From NCBI GenBank assembly GCA_945897515.1, contig CAMDFO010000023.1, positions 1 through 61,994 of the forward strand: a stretch of 61,994 nucleotides of DNA, in the 5' to 3' direction. Source of the stretch: Rhodoplanes serenus. Its GTDB lineage: Bacteria; Pseudomonadota; Alphaproteobacteria; Rhizobiales; Xanthobacteraceae. Both the position numbers and the translations under genes were made by a program. The notes below the pieces were generated by a model. The model saw only the letters and a program-made list of their open reading frames with translations. It did no database searches and had not been told where the DNA came from. This document shows, one piece after another, positions 52,867 through 61,756 of the stretch (the stretch's first letter is position 1; each line of letters starts with the position of its first letter).

Positions 52867-54654
52867 GTGCTTGAACGCTCCGCCCCTGACCTTGCGCTAA
52901 CCTCCCGTTCCGACAAGAGAATTGTCGGACGACGCCTGCTTTTTTCGGCGCTCGTCATGGCCACCATTGCGGGCCTGCTTTGGCTCGCGGCCTCCGCGCT
53001 TTCAGCCGGCGGGTTCGGCGTTCTCGACGCAATCCTGCTCGCCATGTTTGCCGCGACCATGCCCTGGTCGGTGATCGGGTTCTGGAACGCCACCATCGGC
53101 TTTTTCATCATGCGGTTCGCGAGCGATCCGGTCGCGACCGTGCTGCCGATCGCGGCGCGCGTGCCGCACGACGCACCGATCACCGCCTCGACCGCGATCG
53201 TGATGTGCGTGCGCAACGAGCCGCCGGATCGCGTCATTCGCAACCTCGATGCCATGATGCGCGACATCGCGGCCGCGGGCGCGGCGGAACGTTTCCATCT
53301 CTATGTGCTGAGCGACACCACGCTGGCCGATGTCGCCGTGTTGGAGGAAGGCAGCTTCGCTGCCCTGGCTGAGCAATGGCGGGGCCGGTTCCCGGTCATC
53401 TATCGCCGGCGCGACATCAACACCGGCTTCAAGGCCGGCAACATCCGCGACTTTCTCGATCGCTGGGGTGACCGGCACGAGCTGATGGTCACGCTCGACA
53501 CCGACAGCTTCATGACCGCCGCCGCGATCCTGCGCATGGTGAGCGTCGTTCAGGCGGACGAGAAGCTCGGCATCCTGCAAGGCCTCGTGGTCGGCATGCC
53601 GTCGACCAGCGCATTCGCGCGGATATTCCAGTTCGGCATGCGGCTCGGCATGCGCTCATGGACCATCGGCAGCGCGTGGTGGCAGGCCGACTGCGGCCCG
53701 TACTGGGGCCACAACGCGGCGATCCGCATCGCACCGTTCAAGCAGCACTGTCATATCCCCACGCTACCGGGCGAAGGCGTGTTGCGCGGACACGTGCTGA
53801 GCCACGACCAGATCGAAGCCGCCCTGATGCGCCGCGCCGGCTACGACGTGCGGGTGCTGCCGGAGGAGGACCTCGGCTGGGAAGAGAACCCGCCGACACT
53901 GATCGAGTTCATCCGGCGAGACCAACGCTGGTGCCAAGGCACCCTGCAATACGGCTTCTTCGTCGGGAAACCGGGACTGAAGCCGGTGAGTCGCTTCCAG
54001 CTCGCCTTCGCGATGCTGATGTTCCTGAGCTCGCCCGCCTGGATCGGTCTCTTGGTGTTCGGCACCTTGGCATTGGCGCTCGCGCCGTCGCCGTCCGAGT
54101 TCATCCATCCCGGCACCGGGCTGTTGCTGCTCGCGATCATCCTGGTGATGTGGTTCGCGCCGAAGATCGCGACCGTGCTCGACGTGCTGACGCGGGCCGA
54201 GCTGCGCCGCGCCTTCGGCGGCACCGCGCGCTTCCTGGCAAGCGTTGCGACCGAAACCATCTTCTTCATTCTGCTGTCGCCGATCATGTGGGTCTGCCAC
54301 ACGTTGTTTCTCGCGGGCCTGCCGTTCGGCAAAGCAATCGGCTGGATCGGCCAGATGCGCGACGACCACACCATCCCGTGGTCCGTCGCGTTCAAGCAAT
54401 TGTGGCCGCACACCGCGCTGGGTCTTGCCTCCATCGCCGTTCTGGCCGGCACGCACCCGGTTGCCATTCCCTACGCGCTGCTGATCGCCGGCGGCCCCGC
54501 CCTCGCCATTCCCTTGTGCGTCGTCACGGCGTGGCCGTCGCTCGGCAGCGCGCTCGCCCGCATCGGCATCGGCCGGCTGCCGGAAGAGACCGCGCCGCCG
54601 CCGGCGCTGTCGGGGCTAGCCCTGCCCGCGCTTGCCGCCGCGCGCACGGGCTAG
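52867..54654 (+). CDS. OpgH/MdoH-like membrane glycosyltransferase (GT2)
   Basis: A 595-residue inner-membrane glucosyltransferase from GTG. Two N-terminal helices (about 20-45 and 52-75) precede a cytoplasmic GT2 domain with VMCVRNEPPDRVIRNLDAMM, the DxD-type LDTDSFM and RRDQRWCQG (the QxxRW-type motif). Several C-terminal helices follow. OpgH makes the beta-1,2 or related glucan backbone of osmoregulated periplasmic glucans. No opgG is next to it; instead it is followed three bases later by an FkbM methyltransferase. Confidence 0.85.
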   Translation: MLERSAPDLALTSRSDKRIVGRRLLFSALVMATIAGLLWLAASALSAGGFGVLDAILLAMFAATMPWSVIGFWNATIGFFIMRFASDPVATVLPIAARVPHDAPITASTAIVMCVRNEPPDRVIRNLDAMMRDIAAAGAAERFHLYVLSDTTLADVAVLEEGSFAALAEQWRGRFPVIYRRRDINTGFKAGNIRDFLDRWGDRHELMVTLDTDSFMTAAAILRMVSVVQADEKLGILQGLVVGMPSTSAFARIFQFGMRLGMRSWTIGSAWWQADCGPYWGHNAAIRIAPFKQHCHIPTLPGEGVLRGHVLSHDQIEAALMRRAGYDVRVLPEEDLGWEENPPTLIEFIRRDQRWCQGTLQYGFFVGKPGLKPVSRFQLAFAMLMFLSSPAWIGLLVFGTLALALAPSPSEFIHPGTGLLLLAIILVMWFAPKIATVLDVLTRAELRRAFGGTARFLASVATETIFFILLSPIMWVCHTLFLAGLPFGKAIGWIGQMRDDHTIPWSVAFKQLWPHTALGLASIAVLAGTHPVAIPYALLIAGGPALAIPLCVVTAWPSLGSALARIGIGRLPEETAPPPALSGLALPALAAARTG

Positions 54655-54657
54655 ACC

Positions 54658-55404
54658 ATGCTGGAAACCTTGCGAACCGCACGCGGGGTGATCCGATCGC
54701 TGGGCATCTATTACGGCTGGCAGCAGCGCAGTCGCGCCGCCGCGATGCGCACGCTGTACGCCAATTTCGTCCGGCGCGACGATCTGGTGTTCGACATCGG
54801 CGCGCATGTGGGAGACCGCGTGTTGGCCTTCCGCCGGCTCGGCTGCGGCGTTGTCGCGGTGGAGCCGCAACCCGCCCTCGCCTTCACGCTCGGCATCCTC
54901 TTCGCCCACAGTCACCGCGTAACGGTTGTGCGTGCCGCGATCGGCCGCCAAGCCGGCCAGATCGAGATGAAGATCAACATCGACAATCCGACAGTCACCA
55001 CCGCCTCCGATGCTTTCGTCCAAGCGGCGGAACGCGCCAAAGGCTGGGAAGGGCAGCGTTGGGATAAGACGACCCGCGTCCCGATGCGAACGCTCGATGA
55101 CCTGATCGAGCAATATGGCATGCCCGCTTTCATCAAGATCGACGTGGAAGGTTTCGAGGAAGAGGCCCTGATGGGTCTTTCGCAACCCGCTCCTGCGCTG
55201 TCGTTCGAGTTCACCACCATTCAGCGCGAGGTGGCGCATGCCTGCATCGCACGCTGCATCGCGTTGGGATATACCCGTTTCAACGCGGCGATCGGCGAAA
55301 GCCAGCAGCTTGGCGAGTGGCGCTCGGCCGAAGCCATAAATCGCTGGCTCGACGATCTGTCGCACGAGACCAACTCGGGAGATATCTATGCGCGCGTTGC
55401 GTAA
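54658..55404 (+). CDS. FkbM family methyltransferase
   Basis: A 248-residue SAM methyltransferase of the FkbM type: VFDIGAHVGDRVLAFRRLG, VVAVEPQPALAF and FIKIDVEGFEEEALMGL. FkbM enzymes often O-methylate sugars of envelope or exported glycans. It sits between the OpgH-like glycosyltransferase and a secreted protein whose start overlaps its end by 17 bases, so methylation of a periplasmic or surface glycan is a reasonable inference. Confidence 0.87.
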   Translation: MLETLRTARGVIRSLGIYYGWQQRSRAAAMRTLYANFVRRDDLVFDIGAHVGDRVLAFRRLGCGVVAVEPQPALAFTLGILFAHSHRVTVVRAAIGRQAGQIEMKINIDNPTVTTASDAFVQAAERAKGWEGQRWDKTTRVPMRTLDDLIEQYGMPAFIKIDVEGFEEEALMGLSQPAPALSFEFTTIQREVAHACIARCIALGYTRFNAAIGESQQLGEWRSAEAINRWLDDLSHETNSGDIYARVA

Positions 55405-56329
55405 GGCGCTGCTCGCATGCGTCCTGATCGTCGGCGCTTCGTCCGCGCACGCCGACCCGCTCGCCGTCGACGCAATCAACGCCAGCGAGCCGACATTGTG
55501 CGCGGAGAAAGACAACGTCTATCTCAAGCTGCAATCCGGCGAGGCTCGGCGCTTCACGGTCGAGGCCGCCCACCCGGCCTACATGGGCACCATCGTGATC
55601 GACCGCTGGGCGCCCGACTTCACCAACTGCGACATGTCGAGCGATCCATCGTTCAAGTTCGAGAAACGCCGGCTGACGATCTATGAAACCGAGGAATGGC
55701 AGCTTGTCGGACTGACGTTCCCGAGCTTCTGGCGGCCAAACCAGGTGCCGGTCCGCGTCGGCAATCGTGTCGAGACCGGTTTCCACCTGCTGCAATTGTG
55801 GACCCGCCACCAGGAGCGCGCCGAAGAGGTGCTGGTGATCTATCCGGCCGACGGCTATTGGCGCGCGCGCCCGTTGCCGCCGCAGAACCTGCGCTGGAGC
55901 GCCTACGGCTCGTCGTTCCTGATCGGCCCGGTGGAGGTCGAGGGCCGGCCGTTCGTCGACATTCGCGACATCGCGTTCGATCCGGCGACGCGAACGTTTA
56001 CGCTGAATTTCGCGCGCGGCGGCGGCGCCACGCTTCGCCTCGACAAGCTCGACCAGGAGCGGATCGTGCTCGACGTGAACTTGTCGCAACCGGTCGCCGC
56101 GCAGCGCCCGTTCGCGGCATTGCGTTCGATGTTCGTCACCGAAAACAATTCCGACGTGGCTCAAGTCGGCTGGCGCAGCAAGGGCGGCCAGGCTTGGACG
56201 CAAACCCCGGTGATGAACTTCAGCCGCGCCAACGCCGCCGAAATCTGGGCCGGGCGCACGGTGCCGTCGAAGCACAACACCAGCGCACCCGACATGGTGT
56301 TCCGCGATTTCAGCGCCACCGCGCGCTGA
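55388..56329 (+). CDS. Exported protein of unknown function
   Basis: A 313-residue protein with a clear signal peptide (MRALRKALLACVLIVGASSA, cleaved near AHA at 21-23). The mature part looks beta-rich, has two early cysteines (TLCAEKD and TNCDMSS) and repeats of YLKLQSGEARRFTVE-like strands, but no catalytic motif that I recognise. It belongs to the OpgH/FkbM operon by overlap. Its 3' end overlaps the YfhO-like gene's 3' end by 20 bases. A periplasmic glycan-binding or modifying role is conjecture. Confidence 0.75.
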   Translation: MRALRKALLACVLIVGASSAHADPLAVDAINASEPTLCAEKDNVYLKLQSGEARRFTVEAAHPAYMGTIVIDRWAPDFTNCDMSSDPSFKFEKRRLTIYETEEWQLVGLTFPSFWRPNQVPVRVGNRVETGFHLLQLWTRHQERAEEVLVIYPADGYWRARPLPPQNLRWSAYGSSFLIGPVEVEGRPFVDIRDIAFDPATRTFTLNFARGGGATLRLDKLDQERIVLDVNLSQPVAAQRPFAALRSMFVTENNSDVAQVGWRSKGGQAWTQTPVMNFSRANAAEIWAGRTVPSKHNTSAPDMVFRDFSATAR

Positions 56330-58655
56330 GCTTTTCCCAGAGTTGCACGGCCGCGCCCCGAAACGGCTCAAACGTAAAGCGCACCACGTGCTTGCCGGGC
56401 GGCACAGCCACACCGCGGAACAGCACGTTGGCTTTGAGAATTTCCACCGGCGCGCCGTCCAGGCTCGCACGCCACCACGGATGCCACACGTCATTGAACA
56501 CCAGCACCGTGCTGACCGGCGTCTCGACTTCGACCACGACCTCGGTGTTTCGAGTGCTGACGATCCGCGCGCTACCGGTCTTGCCCGCCGACGGCGGGAA
56601 TGCGGGGCGCGGCGCACGCTCGATAAATACGGTGGTCTCGGTCCAGCCATCCGGCCATCCGGCCCCGGCAAGCAGCCGTTCGAAATCAGCGATCACCCAG
56701 TTGCCCGCCAGTAAAACGCGCGGCAACGCCCGCGGATTTTCGTAGACGTAGGCGTCCTTGGTGCGCGCGATCTGGATGAGATCGCCGGGCTTGAGCGAGC
56801 GATCGATCTGCTCCACCGGCATGCCGCTAGCGATGAATCGCACGCCGAACAGGTTTTCGAGAGGGGAGCGATAGGAGGGAAGCAACGGCGAGAACTCGCG
56901 CTGCTCGGGCAAGGCCACGGTGTCGGAGGCATTGGTGGCGCGCGCAAAATCGCTCAATCGGAGAGGATTGTGGCCGAACAGATGATCGAAGCCGTGGATC
57001 ATGCCGATGTTCGGCCAATGGTAGCCGACGCCGATCAGTTCGACGCGACCCCGGCGGTCGGGGGCGCTTGTTGCGGCGAGCCGGGCCTTAAGCAATGCGA
57101 CCGTCTCGTTCCCGGTGTCAGATCGGAGCGCATCGTAATGCGAAGACGGCAACGCATTGGATTCATGCGGCGCATTGTTCCAGGCGAGATCGCCGACAGT
57201 GAAGGCTGCGAATACAAGCGCCACCGGAAAGACGCCGCGACCCGCGAGCGTGCTTGCGCGGGCGAGCAAGGACACCGCAAGCCCGACCGTAGCGGCGCTG
57301 AAGATCAGCGGCATGACGGCCGCGCGCTGCTGCCCGACCGCAAAGCCCAGCATGACTGCCGCCAGCGCAATCACCGCTGCGAGCCCAACGGCTACCAGGG
57401 AATGCCATCGCGTCCAGGTCAGGTTCGTCAACACACGGTGAATGCAATAACCGCCGGCGATGGAGAACAGCGCGCCAAAAACGAAAGTCGCGTCCGCCGG
57501 TCTCCTGTAAAGCGCGACGCCAGGGAGGATTTCGTACAGAACCTGGAAAGCCGGCGTGTATTTCCCCAGGGCGTAGAGCAAAACCGCGAGCATCGCGACC
57601 GTGAAGAACCGCACCTCGCGCGCCCACAGCACGCCTCGCAGGAATCCGACGCCGACAACTGCGACGACGATCATGGCACCGCCGTAGAGCTGCCCGATGT
57701 TCTGCGCGTGAAACAGTTCGGTCGAGCCGAACCGCTCGTGCCACGGAAAGCTTGGCGCTCCCCAGAACGGCACCTTCGGATCGGCCGCGCCGAACAGGTC
57801 TACAAACACCAGCGTCAACAGATTGGCCGGATGCAACGAGCCGCCCGCGGCGATCTCGATGCCGACCTCCGGCCGGTTGGAATCGGCGGCGAGCAGCGCG
57901 GTGAGCACCACCGGCACCGCGGCAACCAGAGCGCCGGCAACCGCGCCCGATGCGAGCGGCGTAATGCTCATGCGCAGGCGCGCAAGCCGGCCTTCGCCGT
58001 CCAGCCAATGCCAGATCACAAAGCCGGTGAGCACATAAAGCGAAAGCAGCGCCACCTGATCGCGGCCGATCGCGATCAAACCGGCAGCGATACCGGCAAG
58101 TACGCCCCATTTCCATGACGCCCTGGGCGCCGAGCCTTCAAGCGCGCGCATCAGTAGCCACAGCGCAAGCGGCAGCCAGGCCAGGCTTTCGATCTGCCCG
58201 ATGTGCTGAAGGCGCGACGCGTTCGAGCCGCCGAATGCAAACGCCAGCGCCGCGACCAGCGCACCGGCGATATGCCAGCCGCGGTCGCGGAAGATCAGGA
58301 TGATGCCCAGACCACCGAGGAACAGCAGCGCGAACACGACGAAGTCGGCTGCGCGAAAGCCCGGGGTCGCATCGAGCAGGGCGAGAACGAAATGGAACGG
58401 GGAGAAGATCAGCGACTGCGGATCGGCAATCTGCGGCCAGCCGGCATAGACGTGGGGCGTCCAGAACGGCAATTGGCCTTCACCGAGCGAGCGCGCCAGG
58501 AAGGAGAGATTGGGGAAGAACTGAGATTTCGCGTCCCAGGGGATGGTGACGCCGCCCGACAGCCACGGCCAGGCCGGGACCAGAAACGCCAGCGCGTAAC
58601 AGGCAACCGCGGTGACGAGCGGAAACGCGCGGGGATCGTTCGATTCGGGCGGCAT
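56310..58655 (-). CDS. YfhO-like polytopic membrane protein
   Basis: A 781-residue protein with about twelve hydrophobic segments in the first 480 residues and a soluble C-terminal part. An early loop reads WDAKSQFFPNLSFLARSLGEGQLPFW, and the C-terminus has a compact beta-domain (VFNDVWHPWWRASLDGAPV, VRFTFEP). Both features are typical of YfhO/GT-C-like proteins that add sugars to lipoteichoic acid or other envelope polymers from a lipid-linked donor. It faces the OpgH/FkbM operon and probably contributes to envelope glycan modification. Confidence 0.8.
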   Translation of the reverse strand: MPPESNDPRAFPLVTAVACYALAFLVPAWPWLSGGVTIPWDAKSQFFPNLSFLARSLGEGQLPFWTPHVYAGWPQIADPQSLIFSPFHFVLALLDATPGFRAADFVVFALLFLGGLGIILIFRDRGWHIAGALVAALAFAFGGSNASRLQHIGQIESLAWLPLALWLLMRALEGSAPRASWKWGVLAGIAAGLIAIGRDQVALLSLYVLTGFVIWHWLDGEGRLARLRMSITPLASGAVAGALVAAVPVVLTALLAADSNRPEVGIEIAAGGSLHPANLLTLVFVDLFGAADPKVPFWGAPSFPWHERFGSTELFHAQNIGQLYGGAMIVVAVVGVGFLRGVLWAREVRFFTVAMLAVLLYALGKYTPAFQVLYEILPGVALYRRPADATFVFGALFSIAGGYCIHRVLTNLTWTRWHSLVAVGLAAVIALAAVMLGFAVGQQRAAVMPLIFSAATVGLAVSLLARASTLAGRGVFPVALVFAAFTVGDLAWNNAPHESNALPSSHYDALRSDTGNETVALLKARLAATSAPDRRGRVELIGVGYHWPNIGMIHGFDHLFGHNPLRLSDFARATNASDTVALPEQREFSPLLPSYRSPLENLFGVRFIASGMPVEQIDRSLKPGDLIQIARTKDAYVYENPRALPRVLLAGNWVIADFERLLAGAGWPDGWTETTVFIERAPRPAFPPSAGKTGSARIVSTRNTEVVVEVETPVSTVLVFNDVWHPWWRASLDGAPVEILKANVLFRGVAVPPGKHVVRFTFEPFRGAAVQLWEKLSARWR

Positions 58656-58692
58656 GGCGCAGACAATCTGCCACGACGTGCCGTCAAAACGA

Positions 58693-58718
58693 AAACGGGC
58701 AGCTTGCGCCGCCCGTTT
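58693..58718 (-). terminator. Intrinsic terminator after the glycine-zipper lipoprotein
   Basis: AAACGGGC (58693-58700) pairs with GCCCGTTT (58711-58718); on the minus strand the stem runs into a T-rich stretch (GCCCGTTTTCGTTTTG). It lies 24 bases past the stop at 58742, the right place to end that single gene before the YfhO-like gene. Confidence 0.65.
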
Positions 58719-58741
58719 GGATCATCCGCTCGATGCGAGCT

Positions 58742-59224
58742 TCAGCTCATCGGCTGCCAGGAACCGTCCGGATTGCGGCAGGCGGCGCCGCGCGCGGTCT
58801 GTGGCTTGCCGTCGATATAGATCGTGTGGGTGTATTGCCGGCAGGAGTTGCCGGCCTGCTGATACGCCGGTCCCGGCACGATCGAGCCATAGCGGCCGGA
58901 GTCCGGATTGCGCCACGCGACCGGCGCGCCGGACGGTCCGCTTTCCAGCGCCTGGATCTGCGCGGCATAGGCGCGCTTCTTGTCTTCGTCGTCCATGGCC
59001 TGGCCGAGGCGATTGCCGATCAGGCCGCCGATCAAGCCACCGGCCACGGCAGCCGCCACGCGCTCGCCCGGCCCGCCGCCGATCTGCGAGCCGACGGCGG
59101 CGCCCGCCAGCGCACCGACAAGCGTGCCGGTGTTCTCTTTCGGTCCCGTCCCGGTTTCCGGATTGCCGGCGCAACCGGCAACGGCCGCGCCGATCAGCGC
59201 GACAGCCATGATCTTGGAATACAT
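58742..59224 (-). CDS. Glycine-zipper outer-membrane lipoprotein (17-kDa antigen-like)
   Basis: A 160-residue protein with a lipoprotein signal peptide (MYSKIMAVALIGAAVAGCAG; lipobox cysteine 18). Residues 32-75 are a glycine zipper (GTLVGALAGAAVGSQIGGG and AGGLIGGLIGNRLGQ) as in the Rickettsia 17-kDa surface antigen family. The C-terminal domain has SCRQYTHTIYIDGKPQTARG and two cysteines that may pair. Structural or envelope-stability role; single gene with its own terminator. Confidence 0.85.
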   Translation of the reverse strand: MYSKIMAVALIGAAVAGCAGNPETGTGPKENTGTLVGALAGAAVGSQIGGGPGERVAAAVAGGLIGGLIGNRLGQAMDDEDKKRAYAAQIQALESGPSGAPVAWRNPDSGRYGSIVPGPAYQQAGNSCRQYTHTIYIDGKPQTARGAACRNPDGSWQPMS

Positions 59225-59430
59225 CGCGATTTCCCTCGCCCTTGAATCGCGCCTTCCTAGCGCAGCCAGAAAACGGCGGCCAGAGGCAGCGACCCGACAG
59301 GCTTAAGATAGAGGCAAGGATTAGGGCGAAACTCTGTTCGCCCGGTCGGTTTGCCCATCGCCTCGCAACCCCTTGCCCACGCTGGAAAAACCGTCCGCAT
59401 CGGGCTAGCCTCCCACTCAGGGAGGAAGCC

Positions 59431-60426
59431 ATGAAACAGAACATCGGCCGCGCGCCGTCACGGCGCGAAGCGTTGGGCGGCATGGCGGCCGTGGCGCTTG
59501 TCGCCGCCACCGGCAGGGCCGGAGCCCAGGATTACCCCTCGCGCACGCTGAAGATGATCGTGCCGTATCCGGCGGGTGGCATCACCGACGTGCTGCCGCG
59601 CGTTCTCCAGGAACAGCTCACCCGCAAATGGGGCCAGCCGATCGTGGTCGAGAACAAGCCCGGCGTCGCCGGCAACCTCGGCGCCGAGCAGACGTTCAAT
59701 TCGGCTCCCGACGGCTACACCATGATGGTGACGGCGCCCTCGCCGCTGACGGTCAACCAGAGTCTTTATACAAAGCTCGCGTTCGAGCCTGCGGAATTCG
59801 TGCCGGTGTCGATCCTGGCGACGATCCCGACCGGCCTGTTCGTCAATCCGAACAAGATCCCCGCCACCACCACGGCGGAGTTCATCGCCTATGCGAAGGC
59901 CAACCCCGGCAAGGTCACGGCCGCGACGCAGGGCAACGGCTCGACCTCGCATCTGACATCCGAGTGGTTCCAGATGGCGGCCGGCGTGAAATTCGTACAG
60001 GTGCCGTATCGCGGCTCGGCGCCGGCGCTTCAGGGCCTGGTCGCCGGCGACGTCGATCTGCTGTTCGACAACCTCGGCGTCTCGCTCAATCTCGCCAAGG
60101 AAGGCAAGCTGAGGCTGATCGCGGTCGGCACCGACAAGCGCATGGCTGCGCTGCCGAACGTGCCGACGCTTTCGGAGACACTGCCGGATTTCGTCTCGTC
60201 GACCTGGGTCGGCGTGTTCCTGCCGCCGAAAACGCCGCAGGCCATCGCTGGCAAGCTGAGCGGCGACTTCGCGGAGGCGCTGCGCCGGCCGGAGATCGCG
60301 CAGAAATTCCGGGAGTATGCCTGCGAGCCGGTCGGCAACACGCCGGCGGAGACTCGGACGTTCGTGAATGCCGAAGCCGCGCGCTGGAAGAAGGTGATAC
60401 AGACCGCGGGTATCAAGCTGCAGTAA
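59431..60426 (+). CDS. Bug/TctC family substrate-binding protein (5)
   Basis: A 331-residue binding protein with GGGAGGAAGCC directly before its ATG. The N-terminus has twin arginines (APSRREALGGMAAVAL), so export may be by Tat rather than Sec, unusual but known in this family. Family marks: LKMIVPYPAGGITDVLPRV and IVVENKPGVAGNLGAEQ. It is followed 58 bases later by a MetE-like gene on the same strand. Confidence 0.9.
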   Translation: MKQNIGRAPSRREALGGMAAVALVAATGRAGAQDYPSRTLKMIVPYPAGGITDVLPRVLQEQLTRKWGQPIVVENKPGVAGNLGAEQTFNSAPDGYTMMVTAPSPLTVNQSLYTKLAFEPAEFVPVSILATIPTGLFVNPNKIPATTTAEFIAYAKANPGKVTAATQGNGSTSHLTSEWFQMAAGVKFVQVPYRGSAPALQGLVAGDVDLLFDNLGVSLNLAKEGKLRLIAVGTDKRMAALPNVPTLSETLPDFVSSTWVGVFLPPKTPQAIAGKLSGDFAEALRRPEIAQKFREYACEPVGNTPAETRTFVNAEAARWKKVIQTAGIKLQ

Positions 60427-60484
60427 CGCTCTTCATCCCACGCTTCCGCCAGAGCAAGCAGAACAACAACAATCGAGTCATGAA

Positions 60485-61756
60485 ATGAACCGCAGCACCA
60501 ACCGTATTCTCACCACCCACGCCGGGTCCCTCCCCCGCCCCGACGATCTTCTGGCGATGATCCAGGCGCAGGAACAGGGACAGCCGGTCGACAAGCAGAA
60601 GCAGGCCGAGCGCGTAAAAATCGGGGTGAAGGAGATCGTCGCGAAGCAGGTCGAGCTCGGCATCGACATCATCGACGATGGCGAATATTCCAAGCCGAGC
60701 TTCACGACCTACGCCAACGAGCGGCTCGGCGGCTTCGAGCCCGATCCGAACGCGGTGCGCAAGAGCCCGTGGGACGGCACGCGCGAGGCGCTGTCGTTTC
60801 CGGACTTCTATGCCATCGGCCACGTGGCGTCGCGGCAGCAGCGCATGGTCTGCACCGGCCCGGTCACATATACCGGCCAGGCGCTGGTCCAGCAAGACAT
60901 CGCCAACCTCAAGGCTGCGATCGCCGACGCAAAAGCCAAAGGCGCGAAAATCTCCGACGCCTTCGTCCCATCAATTTCGCCATCCAACGTCGAAGAATGG
61001 CGGCGCAACGCCTATTACAAGACCCAGGAGGAATACCTGTTCGCGGTCGCCGATGCGATGCGCGAGGAATACAACGCGATCGCCGACGCGGGTTTCCTGG
61101 TGCAGATCGACGACCCGCGGCTGGTCTCCTATTACATGGTCCGGCCGGACGCTTCGATCGAGGATTGCCGGAAGTGGGCGAACGTCCGCGTCGAGGCGCT
61201 CAATCACGCGCTGCGCGACATTCCGCGGGAGAAAATCCGCCACCACACCTGCTACGGCATCAACATGGGCCCGCGCGTCCATGACATGGAGGTGAAGCAC
61301 CTCCTGGACATCATCCTGAAAATCCGCGCCGGCGCCTATTCGTTCGAGGCGTCGAACCCGCGGCACGAGCACGAGTGGAAAATCTGGGGGAGCGCCAAGC
61401 TGCCGAAGGACGCGGTGCTGATCCCGGGCGTAATCAGCCATTCGACCGTGCTGGTCGAGCATCCGGAGCTGGTGGCCGAACGCATCGGCCGCTACGCGAG
61501 CCTGGTGGGCCGCGAGAACGTGATTGCGGGCTCGGACTGCGGCTTCGCCACCTTCGCCGGCAGCAAGGAAATCCATCCGAGCATCGTCTGGGCGAAGTTC
61601 CAGGCGCTGACCGAGGGCGCGAGACTCGCGAGCAAGGAATTGTGGAGGCGGACGGCAAAGAAGAAGCCGGCGGCGAAGGCCAAAGCCGCGGCCAAGACGA
61701 AGACCGTTCGTGCAGCACCGAAACGCGCAAAGAAAAAGCGCTCACCCCGCCGGTAG
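60485..61756 (+). CDS. MetE C-terminal-like (cobalamin-independent methionine synthase II family) protein
   Basis: A 423-residue TIM-barrel protein. The start ILTTHAGSLPRPDDLL and the zinc-ligand segments HHTCYGIN and GSDCGFATF place it among stand-alone MetE C-terminal-type thiol methyl- or alkyltransferases (including epoxyalkane:CoM transferase relatives), not true MetE, which is about 750 residues. Residues from about 387 are a Lys/Ala/Arg-rich tail (KKKPAAKAKAAAKTK), probably disordered. It follows a Bug gene, suggesting catabolic use on an imported compound. Its 3' end overlaps the histidine kinase gene by 15 bases. Confidence 0.83.
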   Translation: MNRSTNRILTTHAGSLPRPDDLLAMIQAQEQGQPVDKQKQAERVKIGVKEIVAKQVELGIDIIDDGEYSKPSFTTYANERLGGFEPDPNAVRKSPWDGTREALSFPDFYAIGHVASRQQRMVCTGPVTYTGQALVQQDIANLKAAIADAKAKGAKISDAFVPSISPSNVEEWRRNAYYKTQEEYLFAVADAMREEYNAIADAGFLVQIDDPRLVSYYMVRPDASIEDCRKWANVRVEALNHALRDIPREKIRHHTCYGINMGPRVHDMEVKHLLDIILKIRAGAYSFEASNPRHEHEWKIWGSAKLPKDAVLIPGVISHSTVLVEHPELVAERIGRYASLVGRENVIAGSDCGFATFAGSKEIHPSIVWAKFQALTEGARLASKELWRRTAKKKPAAKAKAAAKTKTVRAAPKRAKKKRSPRR

